The notes: a model not told the origin generated them from the sequence alone. Numbered from the stretch's first letter, positions 9,559 through 24,300 are shown. The stretch: DNA of 64,000 nucleotides from Lichenostomus cassidix (GCA_008360975.2 CM039187.1:15951094-16015093); one strand, 5' to 3'. Translations and numbers: made by a program.

Positions 9559-12254
9559 ACAGATTTTCTTGTACTTATGGAAGTACAGTCCTGCCTTAGC
9601 AGGATGTTGACCCTTTCAACTGGAATAAGACCTTCTCGATGGCTTATTTTAAAATACTTCAGAAATATATCTCTTCTATCTCCAGAGTCTGAGTTGTTAG
9701 GAAGGGGGAAAAGTCACTGGCACATCTGTGTGCAATGACGTGGCCAGGCACAGACCGCCACTAGAAATGACAGATGGAACCAAACCAAATGCTAACATTT
9801 TTTCACAAATGATTAGTAAACGCTTACAAGTAATAGATACACTCACAGAGACTGGCATTTGAGAATGATACACAAATGTAAAAAATAAAAAGGGCTAAAT
9901 TCCCTGCCTAGTATTGTCACGACAAATATTGATTGGATCTCACATGTTTCTCTGCAGTCATTAGTCAAATTCAGCCATAGCCAAAACCACCCCTGGTTTA
10001 ATTTAGTAACATTAGGGGGTAGTGATGGGATTTTTCCTGGTCCTCAAATGGTTTACTAGTGTTTGCAACCAAATGGTATCAAACACCTCTGGTGCAAACT
10101 GGTATTTCAGGAATTGGCGTGACACATATCCTTCAGAAAAGGTAGGCTGACTTTTCTCATTCAGTTGCTGATGTACTCCCATCACACATCTGTACTGTGT
10201 CTTTCTTATGGAGCAGTACTGGTTCTTCATACCTTTTGAAGGTCTTGTACACTTCCCAGAACAAAATATTTGGGCCATCTAACAGATGTGTGCTTTGTGA
10301 GATGGATCCTGAGTGGGCACAAGGGGAAGCACAGAATGGCTGAAACATTGGAAAAGGAAGCAAAGGCTGGAGACAGCCCATTTCCTCTCTATGAGAGTAG
10401 GAGAGAAAGAAATGGTTGGGAGTTTTCCAACACAACAGGTTTTCAGCAAAACATTCTGTTTCAACAGAAAGACCTGATTCATTGAAATGGAAATGTTTTA
10501 CAAAGAAGCATCTTTCTCAGTGACCTTTCAGCAGAACTCAGGCAAGATGCCACTGAAATCCACCTGTTACTCTGCCAACTCAGTTGGAGAGCTCACCACA
10601 GTTGCCATGTGAATCACAAAAGTTAGACATAGCATAGCTGCTGGACTCCCTGGCCTGCTAACTCCCGAGCTGTGGTACCTTCCTGTGCCACCTGCGCACG
10701 TCATTCTTTAGGGAAGATGGAAGTTCATGTCTGCTCACAAGTCGTGACTGTTCTGAGACTGCACAACCTCAGAGCTTGTAAGGGATGACCCCAGTCTTGT
10801 CCAACCTCTCTGATTTGCAGCCATCTGTTTCCCTTGAAATTGGACTAAGGTATAAATTTGAAGAATTTTGTCCAAAAGAGTCCAAATGATTGTGAATCCA
10901 TCTGCCATTGCTAATAAGCTAGTCCATTTATATTTATTATTCTTGCTGCAAATTTGAAAATATGTCAACCTTGAGCTTGGCTGACTCTTTTACTCCCTTT
11001 ATCATATGCCTTCATTTGCATGAGAGAAAAGCTCCTTCTATTCCAGAAGCACATATGCAAGGTGCACTCAAACCCTCAAAGTCCACATTATTTCTGTTAT
11101 GACTAACATTAGATTAACTAATCTACAACTCTCATGTATTCTTTGGTCATGCTCCAGTACTTGGAAAGTCTCATTTAAAAAAAAAAAAAGTTTATAAACA
11201 TTTATTTTAAAAAATGGTGCAAAGAACTCAGATAGTTATCTGAGGCACTTACGTGCAAGGTGGTTTATCTTGGCAGAGAATTTTATCTTTCTGTTTGGCA
11301 AATGGTAAACTTCTGATTGAAGGTACATCACCAGATGGGATGCATCCAGCTCGGGCATTCCTAGTACAGAGAAGGAAGAGGTAATCAGCAATTCTGTCTT
11401 ATCTGCATCATTACATTTTCATTTTGGGTTCCTTTTCATCACTGACTGGTACAACAATTGTACCAGCCAACTGAAAAAGGCTTGTGGACACTGATGCCTA
11501 AGCTATACGTGATCTTCTAGGTTAGTGATTAACTCACTTTTGTCTGCCTGAATAAGATGAATATTATATTACCTCTTGCCATGGAACAGGACCTTCGGGT
11601 GGAAAGAAATCATTGGCCTCTCTTTTAGAAATGCAATGGCTGTTTCAGAGGGAGCTTATTTGTGATAAAACAGATTATGAAAATGCTGGAAGAAAGATGT
11701 GCAAGAGAAAAACTCAGCAAGTGAAGAGTATTCACTTAGGGACCTCTCAACTTTACTAAGGTTTTCATCTCTTCTCTCCAGAAAGCTGGTGTTGCTTATT
11801 CAATCTTTAAATTTCAGTTAACTTCACTTAAACTCATACAGAATATAACAGTAGCATGACCTTACCCAAGGTGTAGCAAGGAACAGACGGGCTGGGAGGA
11901 TAACCCACTACCTTTGTCATGTCTGATCTGGAATTTATTTTTAAATGAGATAGAGGCAGATATTAGGCAAAGAATTTTACCCAATTTCTATTCAAAATGG
12001 AAATAAGAAACAAATATACCATGCTAAAGAAGGTTCAAATGAGGAGGCAGTAATAATGTTTAATCTAGAAAGTAGCTTCTGTACCTTTGTCATCATATGA
12101 CCAATAAAATAGTAAAATACTGTTAGAATTAAGGTTTGTTAAGTAAGCAAATCCGCTTACTTACTGGTTAACAAATGAGTCTGATTTCGTGAAAAAGACA
12201 GCGTTCTGGATCTGAAGTGACAGCGAGAGATACAATTTGAATAATTTCAGTATG
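9559..12254. other. Intergenic, no recognised gene
   Basis: AT-rich unique sequence. It contains a perfect 9-bp inverted repeat at 11446-11466 and a 13-A run near 11177. No coding or RNA gene is supported. Confidence 0.6.
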
Positions 12255-12425
12255 CTCCTCCTCTTTGCCTAGGAGGAACCGGAGGAGCAGAGGGTGCTGG
12301 GGAGCGAACGCAGGTGCCGGTGGAGGCGGCAGTAGCCGGGGCTGCAGCTCCCTCCAGTGCCAGCACGGCGGCTTTCCCGGGGAAGGGGGCTGGCCTCGCT
12401 CAGAAAGCGTTGCACTCGGGGTTTG
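12255..12425 (+). other. Isolated GC/CpG-rich block with a strong splice-acceptor-like start
   Basis: About 170 bases are strongly GC-rich with many CpGs, flanked on both sides by AT-rich DNA. On the plus strand the block is preceded by a good polypyrimidine tract and acceptor (CTCCTCCTCTTTGCCTAG, AG at 12271-12272). A CAG|GTGCC donor-like site lies near 12310. It could be an exon of a plus-strand non-coding RNA divergent from HECTD2, a tiny CpG island, or a repeat fragment I do not recognise. The open frame across it (12265-12465) shows no family motif. Confidence 0.3.
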
Positions 12426-15400
12426 GAAATTACTTATTAGCTCACAGACATGTTTGGCATGGTAGTAGTTCCTAGATTTTAAGCGTTAAAGATAATAAAC
12501 AGCAGATAAGATGATATATACAGTGATTTACGTGTGTATCCTTGAAACTGTTAGGGCAAATGGCATAGACAGCATTAATCCCATATGTTGGTTTGGGTAA
12601 GATTTAAAGCTGGGTGCTTGGAGACTGTTAAGAATTTAACATTTTTTTCACCATGTAATATATAATATTTCCTTTGTAATATATAAATGGGATGGGTACA
12701 ATGCCTGCTTCTTCAAGTGTCTTGGTTAGCTAACTCTAATTGCCTTTCATATTAATGGCTGACTTCTATAAATAGATGTCTGAATTTGTGGAGGTCTTGA
12801 ATCTCCCAAGGGAGAAAGACCTCTGGCACATATATGATGGTATCTAGATGCTACCCTCCCACTGAAAGGTGCAGTCCTTGCTGATGAATCTGCAGCTTCC
12901 GTGCCACACTTCTCTGGCCTGTCTGTAAAATAAATCACCTCTGCTTTTCATCTGTGGCTACAAGCCTATGGGAACCCAAAGTGGAGGGGGAGCCTCTACG
13001 AGTGTTAGTGGTGTTATTCCTGCAGCAGAGCAAGCCCTGAGGACAGTTCTCCCAAAATCTGGTTCCTCATGTGTAGCTGGAGTCTGGTTTGGATCCACCT
13101 GTGGAATTGTAGCACAGCACTGATGTGCCCAGCTCAGCACCTGCCCAGGCAGAACATCTTGGGTGCTATATCAGCCTGGCTTTCCTAGGCTCAGCCTTCC
13201 CTCTTCCAGGGCTGCTTTACTTTTCCATCTTCCCTGCTCAGAGCAAGTTGTTTGACAGAGTTTTTTCTAAAAGTGTACCAGGGCTTTCTCCCTCGTCTCC
13301 TGTAAACACTGTCAGTTTCAAACCCAGCTTTTTCACAAGATATTCTTAACTTTCCTGCACTGCTATCATCAGTTTCAAATTTCCCCTTAGGCACTGCTAT
13401 AGACCCACTGCTTTTCAGCATCTTGCCTGAAGTAGCTATAAGAGTAGGGACAAGGAACACCATGCAGTACTAAGGCAGCCACAGACCAAAATCACAGAAG
13501 GGAAAGATAAACTCCCAACAAGACCCCAGACTGTTCTTTAATGTCACTATAGGCCCATCACACATACAGACTGAAAGGTTATATATACGTCTGAGGACCA
13601 TACCTCTGAGGAGCACACCTGAGTTTTCACAGCAGATTTGGGGGGAGGCAGGAACTTCAGGAAATTTCTTCTGTCAGGATGGGCTCAGACACCAGAACTC
13701 TCTGTGTGTCAGCCAGAGGCAGCAAGTGACACAACTCATGATTTTCCAGAAGCCCCAGAAGTGCTTACAGATGGGTGCCAAGGGCATCCCTGTGCTGTGC
13801 AATGTGGATGCCATGCAAACACCCTGCACCACTGGCACGTGGCTACAGGCAGAGCTCAATGCGTATTGGAGAAGTGTATTCATCAAGGGCCTTTTTAAAA
13901 AAATGCACAGCTGTAAGTAAATAAGATCCAGATGCGTTTTATGGATACTGTCTAGCTTCTTTTCCATAAATACTCATACTCACAAAATTTGTTCCTTCCT
14001 AAACTGTGTCTATTCTGCTAAAACCTCCTTGACCACCAAAAAGCACAAAGAACTCTCCACTGTTTGTGTGGGATAAAAGGAGTGATGCAAATTTACTTAA
14101 TAAATGAACCAATAATGTTTTGTTTCTGCCACCTTCGGAGGAAATGTGCACCGAGTAGTTAATAATCACGTCTTCTGTCCTTGCCTCACACAGTATGCCT
14201 GTATTAAAAAAACTCCAGTGCTTGACTGTAGGAGCAGAAACTTTAGAAAGGAAAGAATTGGTCTAGATAATAGGGTTCATGTATCAGAATTTCTCCTGAA
14301 TTGTCTTTTAAGAGATGTTTTCCCTTTAAAATTATCCTGCACTTATTCTCCTAAAAAAAAAAAAATTCAATATTTTTTGCAAATACCTTCACCTTCAGTG
14401 GAGTTTCTAAGACACACAGTAAGGCAGTAGAGAATCCTGGAGTTAGAAAACATTATTCACTCAAATATAAATAAGAGATAATAAAATGAACACCTGTAAC
14501 AGTTCCCTGTATAAATTATAGTAATTTTTGAAAATACGCTGGAGCAGGGGAAGGACTCCTCTCCCTGAGAAGCAGCAGAAGCAATGTGTGATGGGACCAT
14601 AACTCCCATTCTGACTCCCCTGTTCCACTGCTGGGGAGGAGGTAGAGCTGGGAAGGAGGGAGGGGTGGGAGGAAGGTGTTTTGAACATCTTATTTTATTT
14701 CTCATTTTCCTGCTGTGATTCTGTTAGTAATAAATTCAATTAATATCTCTAATTCACATCTGTTTTGCCCATGACAGTATTTCCTGAGTGATCTCTCACT
14801 GTCCTTATCTCAGCCCATAAATCCTTTGTTATATTTTCTCTCCCCTGTCCAGCTGTGGAGGGGAGTGATAGAGAGACTTTGGTAGATGTCTGGCATCCAC
14901 CCAGGGTCAACCCAATACACAGAGTCTCCCATATTTCCAGCTGATATTGCAGAATTTACTGTTATTGAGCATAAAGGTGCCTGATTTTCTGGAGAGAATT
15001 GCAGGAGTACAGGCTCCTTCCCAAGACAGTGGTGCCAAATTATAATGTCATTTTTATTTATCCAAGTAGCTCTATTTATAATAACCTTTCAGGTGACCCA
15101 ATTGTACACTTGGTAAAGCATGTCTAAAGAAGATTAGTTTCTATCTTTCAAAGTATGAAGTAGGGTACTATATAAATCTGCAGCTTAGCTACTCTCTGTT
15201 TTGAATGTCAGTTAGGATCAGGTAGTGTTTATGTGCTCCTGAGATTTAGCAGGTTTTATTCAGGATTTCTCAAATTTGCATCAAGCTGAAACTTGGCACG
15301 TAAGCTGTCAGCCCCGATGCTAGTTTTATCCCAAAAATAGAGTAAGTTGAAGCTTTTAAAGGTGTCAAGTGGCTTATTTATGCAGTGGTTGCAGATCTTC

Positions 15401-18400
15401 TGGTTTTCTGTCTCTTTCAACTATACAAAAGCTTACTCTGTCACCTTCCTCCTGCATTACTCCACTCTCCAGCATTACAGTCCTGAACAGTAAGGAATAA
15501 GAGGGTAAATAATCACACTGGAGTGATAATCCAAGGATGGTGTGCCCTGAAAACAGGTGTAAATAATGGTAATTTTTGGTGAAACAAAACTATCCTCATG
15601 GAGTCACCATAAAGAAAAATAATTGAGAAAACATCTGAAATGCTACCCAAAATGCTGACATATTGCTTGATAGCACAGTGAAAGGGCAGGCAAAATCCCC
15701 ACCACTGTGCAGGTTTCCTAATGCTCTTCTTTACACAAGGAAGGATCTTCTTCCAGGATCATTGAAACCTCCTCCAGTAATCATTGCAGGGTACAGCTCT
15801 AGCTCCACCATGATATTTATAGAGTATGTCTACTAAAGTCTAAGGCAGCACGATTCACAAAACTTGTAGTAGTATAGATCACTTATGTTCAGTGATCTCC
15901 AACACTGAGTGGTAACAAACTGCCCCTCACAGAATAAATCCACCCAATATACATAACCACAAGTGGACCCCTTTGCTCCATTTTGAGCAGCCAGAGAAAT
16001 GTCCTCTGCCATAACCTAAGCTCTGCTGGACTAGGAAACTAAACCAGGAGACTGTAAAACACGAGAGCCTTCTTGCAGACTGTCCTGCCAACAGCTGCAG
16101 GAGAGGGAAGGTCAATGTAAACCTGACACACATGCTGTCCTCTTTCCTTTCTAACTGCTCTGAAAGACAGGACGGGACAGGTAAAGCCAGGGAGGGCCTG
16201 CCTAGTCAGAGATCTTGCAGTCAGAGGTCTGTCTGCAGCACAAGTTTCCATTTGTAACAAGTGGAGGCAATATCCAATTATTTGCAATCATGATGATATA
16301 TTAAAAAGTCTCATATTATGATATGTAGGTTTTTGTTAATTTTGTCAGTTTTAAGAATACTTACAGATTGCAAAGACTGTGATCAGGTTTCAACTGAACT
16401 TACTCATTTAACAAGACCTTCAAATTCATAGCTGTATTTTTTCCAGTGAGCAATTGACTCTGGGTGAAAGCACTTGTGCCAGTACAAGTTAGTGTGCATC
16501 ACTTCTTTATTCTACTCTTCTTGGGGAGGCATCTCCTGCCTGTTTAAGAAACAAAGAGAAGTTGTCACAATGGTTGCATACAAATATTTTTAAGTTTGGA
16601 CCCTTTCCTTCCACTGAGTCAAACTGGATCCAAATATGAATAAAGACCAGTCACAAGATTATAAGCTTGAAGCATTTGCTCATACATAATACATATTCAC
16701 TACTTAATAATTTTATTTTCTCAGAGGAATGGTAGAATTTCAACACTCACTGGCTATACCTCTTTTCAGACATCTTCACCAGTGATTTCTCTTCTAAAAT
16801 TTACTCCATAAAATGTTCAGCTGTATCAGAATAATAGATGGGACCATACGAAGCTCTGTTTAGTAGCCAAGATTTGCACACCTAAAATACTCATGGCATA
16901 CAAACATTTTAGTCTTTCCTGTCACAATGAAGCAATGTGAAAAACCTGAGCTAATTTATTTGGGCTTTAGATAGCTCTGGATGAGAAGTAATTTCTGGTC
17001 AGGGTTTGAAATCATGCCAGCAGGAGCTTACTCTTAAACAGATGCTCCAGAATTCTATTAGGAAGGTCACATAGCTCACATCATCATTTGATGGGAACCT
17101 GGTCAGAAGTCTCTTCCCCTCCTGCTACAGCTGTCCTTGTGAATGTTTTCTGGTCATTGTGTAGTCTGTGAATTATTTCTCTAAAAGCTTATTTACAGAA
17201 AACTCAGGGTCCATTTTCTTAACTCTAAAAACATGGAGGTTGAACCAAATCATGTTTATTAAAAATCCAGTGACACTCACTGGGGCCCAATTCTGAATTA
17301 TTTATATAATTTAAAAATATTAAAATAAGTTTACAGATGTTAAAAAAAAAAGAAAAGCCCAAAACCCACAAGGGATTCATTTTCAATCCTTTGGTTTTGA
17401 AAATACATATGAAAATTTAGACATTGCATTTTTCCCTAGTGGGCATAAAAATGAGTCAGCCCAGAAATATACAGGCAGAAGAATGCATGGAAGACACCTT
17501 ATCCAGATGCTTTTTGTGTCTCCTCAGCCTCCATGAACACCAGGTCTCAGTGCAACATATCCCCCCTCAGGAAACATCATGGTTTATGCCAGAAATTTCT
17601 ATCTCCCAAGAGTTTCATCTGTACCTGTCTTCAAGTGAGACAAATGGAAAGTGAATATTTTTTGTAGGTTGCCGTTGATAGTCAGCAGAGGCTGTAGTTT
17701 CATGAATGCTTTCAGTTCTGATGTGAAATAAGCTGTCCACCCTCTCCCACCCTACAGCTACCTGTTGTCATCCTGCCTTCCCCTGTGTTTGCAGGAGCAT
17801 TTTGTGTGGTCATGGGGAGTGCTGGTTGTGATTAAACCAGAGAAAAATTCAGAAAGGTTGATACATATCTGTGAAAATATGGTTAAGGCCATGAGCAGGG
17901 GCTGGGCTCAGCAGTGGCTCAGTGCAGTACCTGAAGGTCAGGCACAGCTCCAAGGCTGGAACTCACCACACTGCTGTGGGTGCTGTGCAGAAAAGGGTGA
18001 TTAAATCAACCCCTGGGAGAGATTCAACAGGGCACCCCTGGGACTCAGAGCCCAAGTTCACTTCTGCTGCCTGGCCGCCTACACGTGCACAGAAGGAGAA
18101 TGTGCATGTAGGTTATATTTTGCAAGAACTTCCCAAAAAAGGTACAGTGAATATTTTTTGCTTGTGGTGTGATTTGACACATGACATGGCACAGCAGCCT
18201 TCCAGGGCAAAGAATGTGATCCCTGTAAAAGTATGTATCTGATATAATTAAGGATGTATGACTTAAGTACCAGCTTATGTCTGTGGCCTGAAGTGATACC
18301 ATTGGACTGAGATACAACATTGTGGTTTTGCTTCCCATCTAGGGAATTGCAATCTGTGCTAAAAATAGTGATGGGCATGTGGAAATGTAAAGTATTATTG

Positions 18401-21289
18401 TATGCAGAGGGGGACATGGAATGTCAGCCGCAGTTCACCCCAGAAGAGGGAAAACGGACATTTTAAGGAAGCTTTCTTGTCTTGCCAGCAAGATAAGCTG
18501 AGGCTGGGTTGACATTCTTTATCCCTCTCTCCACTCTGGCCCTTGCAGGATGAGGAATGATCTGTTTAGAAGTGAGTCATAGCTAAATAAAACATGCATA
18601 GGTAATCATTTGCACCATATTAGGCATCAATTTTCCACCACACATCATATCTATGTAGCTACTGGAGACATTGTTTTCTTCCCTGTGTTTTGTCATGGGA
18701 ATTTATTTTTAACCTGTATTTAAAGTCACTTATCTCTAGGGAAACATGGAAGGGATACTTGACATGAAAGGACCTTATCTTCTCTCCAAAGCTCCTCTGT
18801 GCCCAGGCTCTGCTATCCCAACTCTGGGTGGCACACCATGACTGTTGTTTAAGAGAGCATCTAGGAGAGAAGATTTGTTCTGACAATCTTTTTAGAAAAA
18901 GTATTCATGATCCTGTCTGATATTATGGTTACAGACAGCAGCATCTGCTGAAATATTTAAATTGATACATTCAGGTTCTACAATCATAGAATTAGAAAAG
19001 GGGAGCAGAGAAATTTATACGCTGAGTTACTTGTGAAGGACAATAAGCTAATAAACAAGATGTTCTGGATAAATAACAAATTAACCAAAATGATTATATT
19101 TCAGCCTTGGAGAGCTGTAGAGCCAACTCCTGCCCATTTTACCCATATGAGTAGTTTCATTAACAACAATCTGCCTCTTAGTAAATTGCCAGTTATAATA
19201 AAAACAAATAACTTATTCTTCTGTTTCTCTGTGGCTATGCATTTTAATAATTCCAGATACACTCATTAAAGCTGGCGCTTTTATACTCACATGTTGTAAA
19301 ACACTCTTGCATTACTGTTAAACCACTCCATCTCCCTTTTCTCTCTGGGCATCAATACAGCCACAAAAGAGGCAAAGTGAATACCTCCAGAACAGGTGCA
19401 GGAGCAGGATGATGCAACTGTCTGCTCACTCTGCCCACAGGAGCAGTGTGGCACGTCGGGGAGCACGGATCCAGAAAGTGGCATGGAGTGAATTCCATGG
19501 CAGAGTGTTGACAACATTTGATATGTGCAAGAGGGCCACTGAGTGCACAGAACTGTGTGTCCAGCGGAACATAACACCATGCAAACCCCGTCGGGGTTAG
19601 ATTAGCACACAGTAATCATGTATTGGCTAGAAAACCAGATGTGCCTTATAATTGCATCTAAAAGGTGCACTCCCAAAATTAACAATCCAAAATCTGTATG
19701 AAGATAAAGGTTTTGTGACCCTTATAATTAATTGGAAAATGTTGCTCTTCATTTTCTGATGCTGTAAGTACCAGTTTTGGTAAAGTACTGGGTGACATCT
19801 ATGATGGGTTTTTAAAATATTTTTTACTTTGTCACATTTTTATGTTTATAATGACTGTATACTATGAGAACCGAGAGGTGACAGAGCACTAAGTTTGCTT
19901 TAAAAGAGTTGTTTGTTCTTTACTTTTATGCTATTCATGAAGTACTTAAGGCTATTCAGGAGAATCATGATCTTTAATATGCATGTGTACAATACTTAAT
20001 CTGTGAAAACAAATTGGCAGACTTTTGCATGGAGCTGTTGGTAACATCTCTTTCCTGAGCAATGGTACATTTAAGAAGCTGTTGGCAATTTTTTATTCTG
20101 CCTGTGAGAAGTGACACCCCAAAAGACTCACTTAATTCCATTCTTGTGAGGAGCATTACTGAGAGGGCAACTGGCTCAGCACTGCAACAACTCTGAAGGG
20201 AAAGATTTCACTTTACTGCCCCTGCATGGGGAAAACTGAGGTAAAATAATATGAATTTGGATTTTTGTCCACACCTCCAAGAGCTACACTGCAGAGGCTA
20301 GTAGAGTTCTTGACAGACATTATTCATCCCTGCTTCTAGAGCCACTGAATCTGTCATGCTGAATGTTGTTCAGAAATGAAATGGAAAGGCCCAAAGACAG
20401 GTGGCAATCTGTGGGTGATACAACAGATGATAAATGAGTGCTAATGGATGGAAATAAGGAAATAACTCTGTTACAGGCTGCTCAGCCATTTGAAGAATTG
20501 GTATGCAGGGAAGGTGAGAGAGGGTAAAAACTTACAGTTTTCTAGAATTTTTTTTTTCCAAATAGAAGGATTTTGCTCAGTGTCTTTTTACAGTCTGTTT
20601 GAAGATTCATCTTAACACTGATGTATATGTAGTAAGTTTGAAGTATTTCCTCTTACACTTTGAGTATTTTTGATGAATGACTGGGGAACCTTGTTGGATG
20701 GCTACAAAGTTGTGATCTCTGGGTAAAGGAGAGCCCCCTTAATCATAGAGGTCTGTCCTATGGTTGAACATAGTCCCACCAGAGCTCAGCATCTCAGTGA
20801 TGCCCTGTAGACAGAAATCCTGGCCTCTTGATTCTCACGTAGATTTATCAAGAGAATAAAACAGAGACCAGGCTGCTGGCAGTGTCCACAGGAAAACTCA
20901 TTTCAAGCAGGAAAAAAATCACTTGAGTCTTTGTACTACACCAAGGATAAGACAGTTCCAACCCAAACGAGTAAGAATTATTAATGGTAACAGACAGCTG
21001 GAAACACAGGTCAAGGACAGGAGATGTCCCTGCCTCAGTAGTTTTCCATCTGCTCATGATGTAAAGGTCTCCAGTGACCACCTGACTGTTCTGGCTTGTT
21101 GTAGCCTTTTGAGCAAAGTACTATCTGTGATGAACTCGGGGTTCATGTGAGCTCATGTGACATGGTAAGTCACACTCCACACTCCCAATCTGTGGGTGAA
21201 ACTCCTCTGATGGCCAAACTATAAGTGATGTGAACCTTGTTTTCCTTTTCGAAGTAGAACCAAATGTATGTAATCTAATTTAAAATGAA
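12426..21289. other. Intergenic, no recognised gene
   Basis: AT-rich unique sequence with short low-complexity runs. It includes a G-rich run at 14634-14676. Small open frames (under about 112 codons) look like chance; none shows a domain or motif that I recognise. Confidence 0.6.
14650..14669 (+). other. Potential G-quadruplex
   Basis: GGGAAGGAGGGAGGGGTGGG has four runs of at least three G separated by loops of 5, 1 and 1 bases, fitting the usual G3N1-7 rule. It lies in a longer purine-rich stretch and in no known gene. Confidence 0.5.
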
Positions 21290-21325
21290 ATATATATATA
21301 TGTATATATATATATATACACACAT
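21290..21325. repeat. (TA)n microsatellite with CA tail
   Basis: Alternating TA with one G interruption, followed by ACACACA. It is a simple repeat likely to vary in length. Confidence 0.9.
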
Positions 21326-24300
21326 AATTTTTCATTTTAGTAAGAAGAAAAAGAAGAAATGCTGAAAATCTTTTTACTACCAAGCAGATGTGGATGACAT
21401 TGGCTGGCAACACAGTAGTACAAAGGAAGTTTTTTCAAACATTGCCACAGTACATGCTTTTTTTTGTTGAGATCTCACTACTATAATGCCAGTCAGCTGA
21501 GAAGAATTTCTCATGTTTTGGGTGGTAATAAATCTTCCACAAAGTGTTAACCAGCACCTTGGGTTGTTTTGTTGGTTGATACTACTTTATATCCCGCAAT
21601 ACAAATTGCTGTAATACGAGGAGGGGCTTAGGTACACATTCAAAACATTTCCTTCCTAGTTTTGGTCAGCATCATAAGTGAAATAGCAAGGGATTAATCA
21701 ATAATAGTCATAAGTTACAACTCAGGCTTTGAGTTAAGAAAGAAAACAAAACAACTTTTCCTACTCCACTTCCCCTCCTTATTCCCATCTAACAGTTCAA
21801 CAGACTTTCTGAGAAGTCTTGGAATAATTTATCTTTTCAATGCTTCTAATTTAAATTACTTACTAGAAATTAATATTTCATGGCATATCAGGACTCTCTT
21901 CTTCAAAGCTTCATCTCTTTAGTACTAATTATTTCAACAGGACATGTACGAAAGGCAAATCCTGCCACTTTTCTATATTAACACTATAAAACTAACTTCA
22001 TTTGACAGCTAAAGTCCTCATTTCTCTATTTCCTCATTTTTACTTTTTAGTGTCTCCCACAGAAAGAAGTGACACAGTTTGAACTGTCATGGTTTAACCC
22101 CACAGTTAACCAGTTATGGCCTCATTAGTAAAAAAGAAGCAAGACTGCTAACACTTAGCTTTCTTTCTCCTCAAGCCAAAGCCACCTTTGAGTTCCATAC
22201 TGAAAATTCTCACAGCAGTACCCCTAAACAAAGTAGTGTTTAATCCTCCAGGTCAGTTTGATATAGTGTGCATTGCCTGCACAAGAAAGCAAGGTCTGCT
22301 TAGGCATTTACATGTTTGGAGCTAAGAAAGTTTCCACTTTGGTGTAAATAGTTTCCACCAGACGTCTTATAGTAAAAAAAACCAAAATAAACCCCAGAAC
22401 AAATCGACCTTCCATCTGCATTCCTTTCAGATTCTGATGGGCACAAACATAATAAGATAGCCTCCCAAAACACAACCTTATGTCATTTGATCAAATGGAA
22501 AGACATGCAGTACGAAGCTGGAAATCTTTTCCATGTACCTTGGCCAAGGTCAAGATAGCCTTGTGTTCAACCTGTTGCCTGGGGTGTCAGCATTTCAGAG
22601 GTGTTTTCAGAAGCTCCTGCCACAGCTCTGTAATGCAGCATCCACACTGAGGAAAGCATATGCAAGGCAAAGTCCAGGCTCTTCACTTCACTTTGAAGTT
22701 CCCCTTGTTCCTTTACTCAACTTTCAGCAGCCTATCTCTCCTAAGCTGCAATTTGCAATGAGAGTCTTCCTCTGTCCTGGCTTTTGCCTGACTCTGGAAG
22801 TCTGACTGAGCATCCAGGTGGAGCCTCACATTGAGAACTTGAGTAACAAAAGCCCCTGGGAATGGGCTGCAAGAGATCAGCAGGGGGGCTCACGGTGGCT
22901 TCTGCCTGCTCCTCGCTGGTATCATCCCCCAGGTGAGGCACTGAGGGCTGCTCTGTGATGCCAGAGCAGCATAAAGCAAGAGCAGTGCAGCCAAAGAGCA
23001 GTGAATGCTATGAGCATGTGGCAGTAATTTCTCCAGCCTACTCTGTGTCATTGAGCAGCCCAAAGGTGGGGAAACACCTCAAAGGAGGTCAGAACCAGAG
23101 CTTCAGACTTCCACTGCCCACCCTCCAACTTCTGAACTGAATGACCTAGAAAATTTTGACTTTCTAAATCAGTATTCACAAGCATGGCACTTCACTGCTC
23201 TAAACACTCTGGGCAGCTTTTCCCTCAATACCTATGGCCTTTTCCCCCCCCACACTAAGTTTTCTGATGGAGAACTAAAGGCTTTGCATGCCCTTGCCCA
23301 TTTCCACAGCCTGAGTACGCAGCATCCTTATTCACAGTAATCAGATGCATGAATCTAGATATTCAATTCCAGGTTTATGAAGCGCAAACTTCTGTAAAGA
23401 TGGAGTTATCATCACAAAAGAACCTCATGTTTATTGTCAAATCCTATAGGCTTTGACAAGTTTGTTAGTTTTAGACATGTATCTTAACTAACTTCCATTC
23501 TTTGGGTATTACAAGACGTTGACCTCTTAAACATTTAATAAACATAATGAAACAATAAACTAGATGACACAAAATATTGTGGAATTAGCTCTGTGTTTGA
23601 ACTGAACTTCTATTGTATCATTTAGCAACCACAAGGATAAGCTTGTAAAATGGTTCTTTTGAAACAGCAAAACAAGTAGGATGATTTACATTACATGGTG
23701 TAAGTAGGATGAAGTCTTATAAAGAAAAATCCTTCATGACATTGTAGCTGAATGAAACCAAGGCAGCATAATTTCCATTTGTCCATACAAGCTACTGGCA
23801 CAATTTCTACAACAGAGCTGAAATGGTATCTGCAGATGGCCATTGGGGTGCAAAGATAATGTTTTTATGAATGAAGCATCCTGGCATGCACAGGTGATCT
23901 TCAAATGCCAAGGACTGCCTCTGTCTTTTGCATCACAAAACATCTGCAACAGTCCTACAGCATTCAACAACACTGTTTATTATCAAGAGGAAGATTGTGA
24001 TATTTGTGTTCACAGCTATTTAGCTTTTACCCTAGATTCCCTTGCCAAATTTTCCTCTATTCCATTCTGCTTCTATTGGGCTTGTAACCATATAAATTAC
24101 ATGAACAATTGTATTTCTGTCAGGCTAGTCACCCTGTTGGAACTGCGAAAATCTCACTGGGCTGGTAAATCACAGTTTGGTAGCTGCTACCAGACATAAC
24201 AAGGACATCCATTGATGTCCAGGAAGCTATTTGTGAAGTAAGACACTGCTCAGAGGGAATATGGGTATCTCACAGTTGATCTGCTCATTCGGAATATGGA

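Noticed and set aside
10735..10968. Possible old LINE fragment around CAGTCTTGTCCAACCTCT
   Set aside because: The similarity to a CR1-type tail is a few short words only. It cannot be aligned by eye over a useful length.
18981..19010. ATCATAGAATTAGAAAAGGG as a third CR1 tail
   Set aside because: Only about 15 bases resemble the CR1 terminus, and the adjoining sequence does not continue the match.
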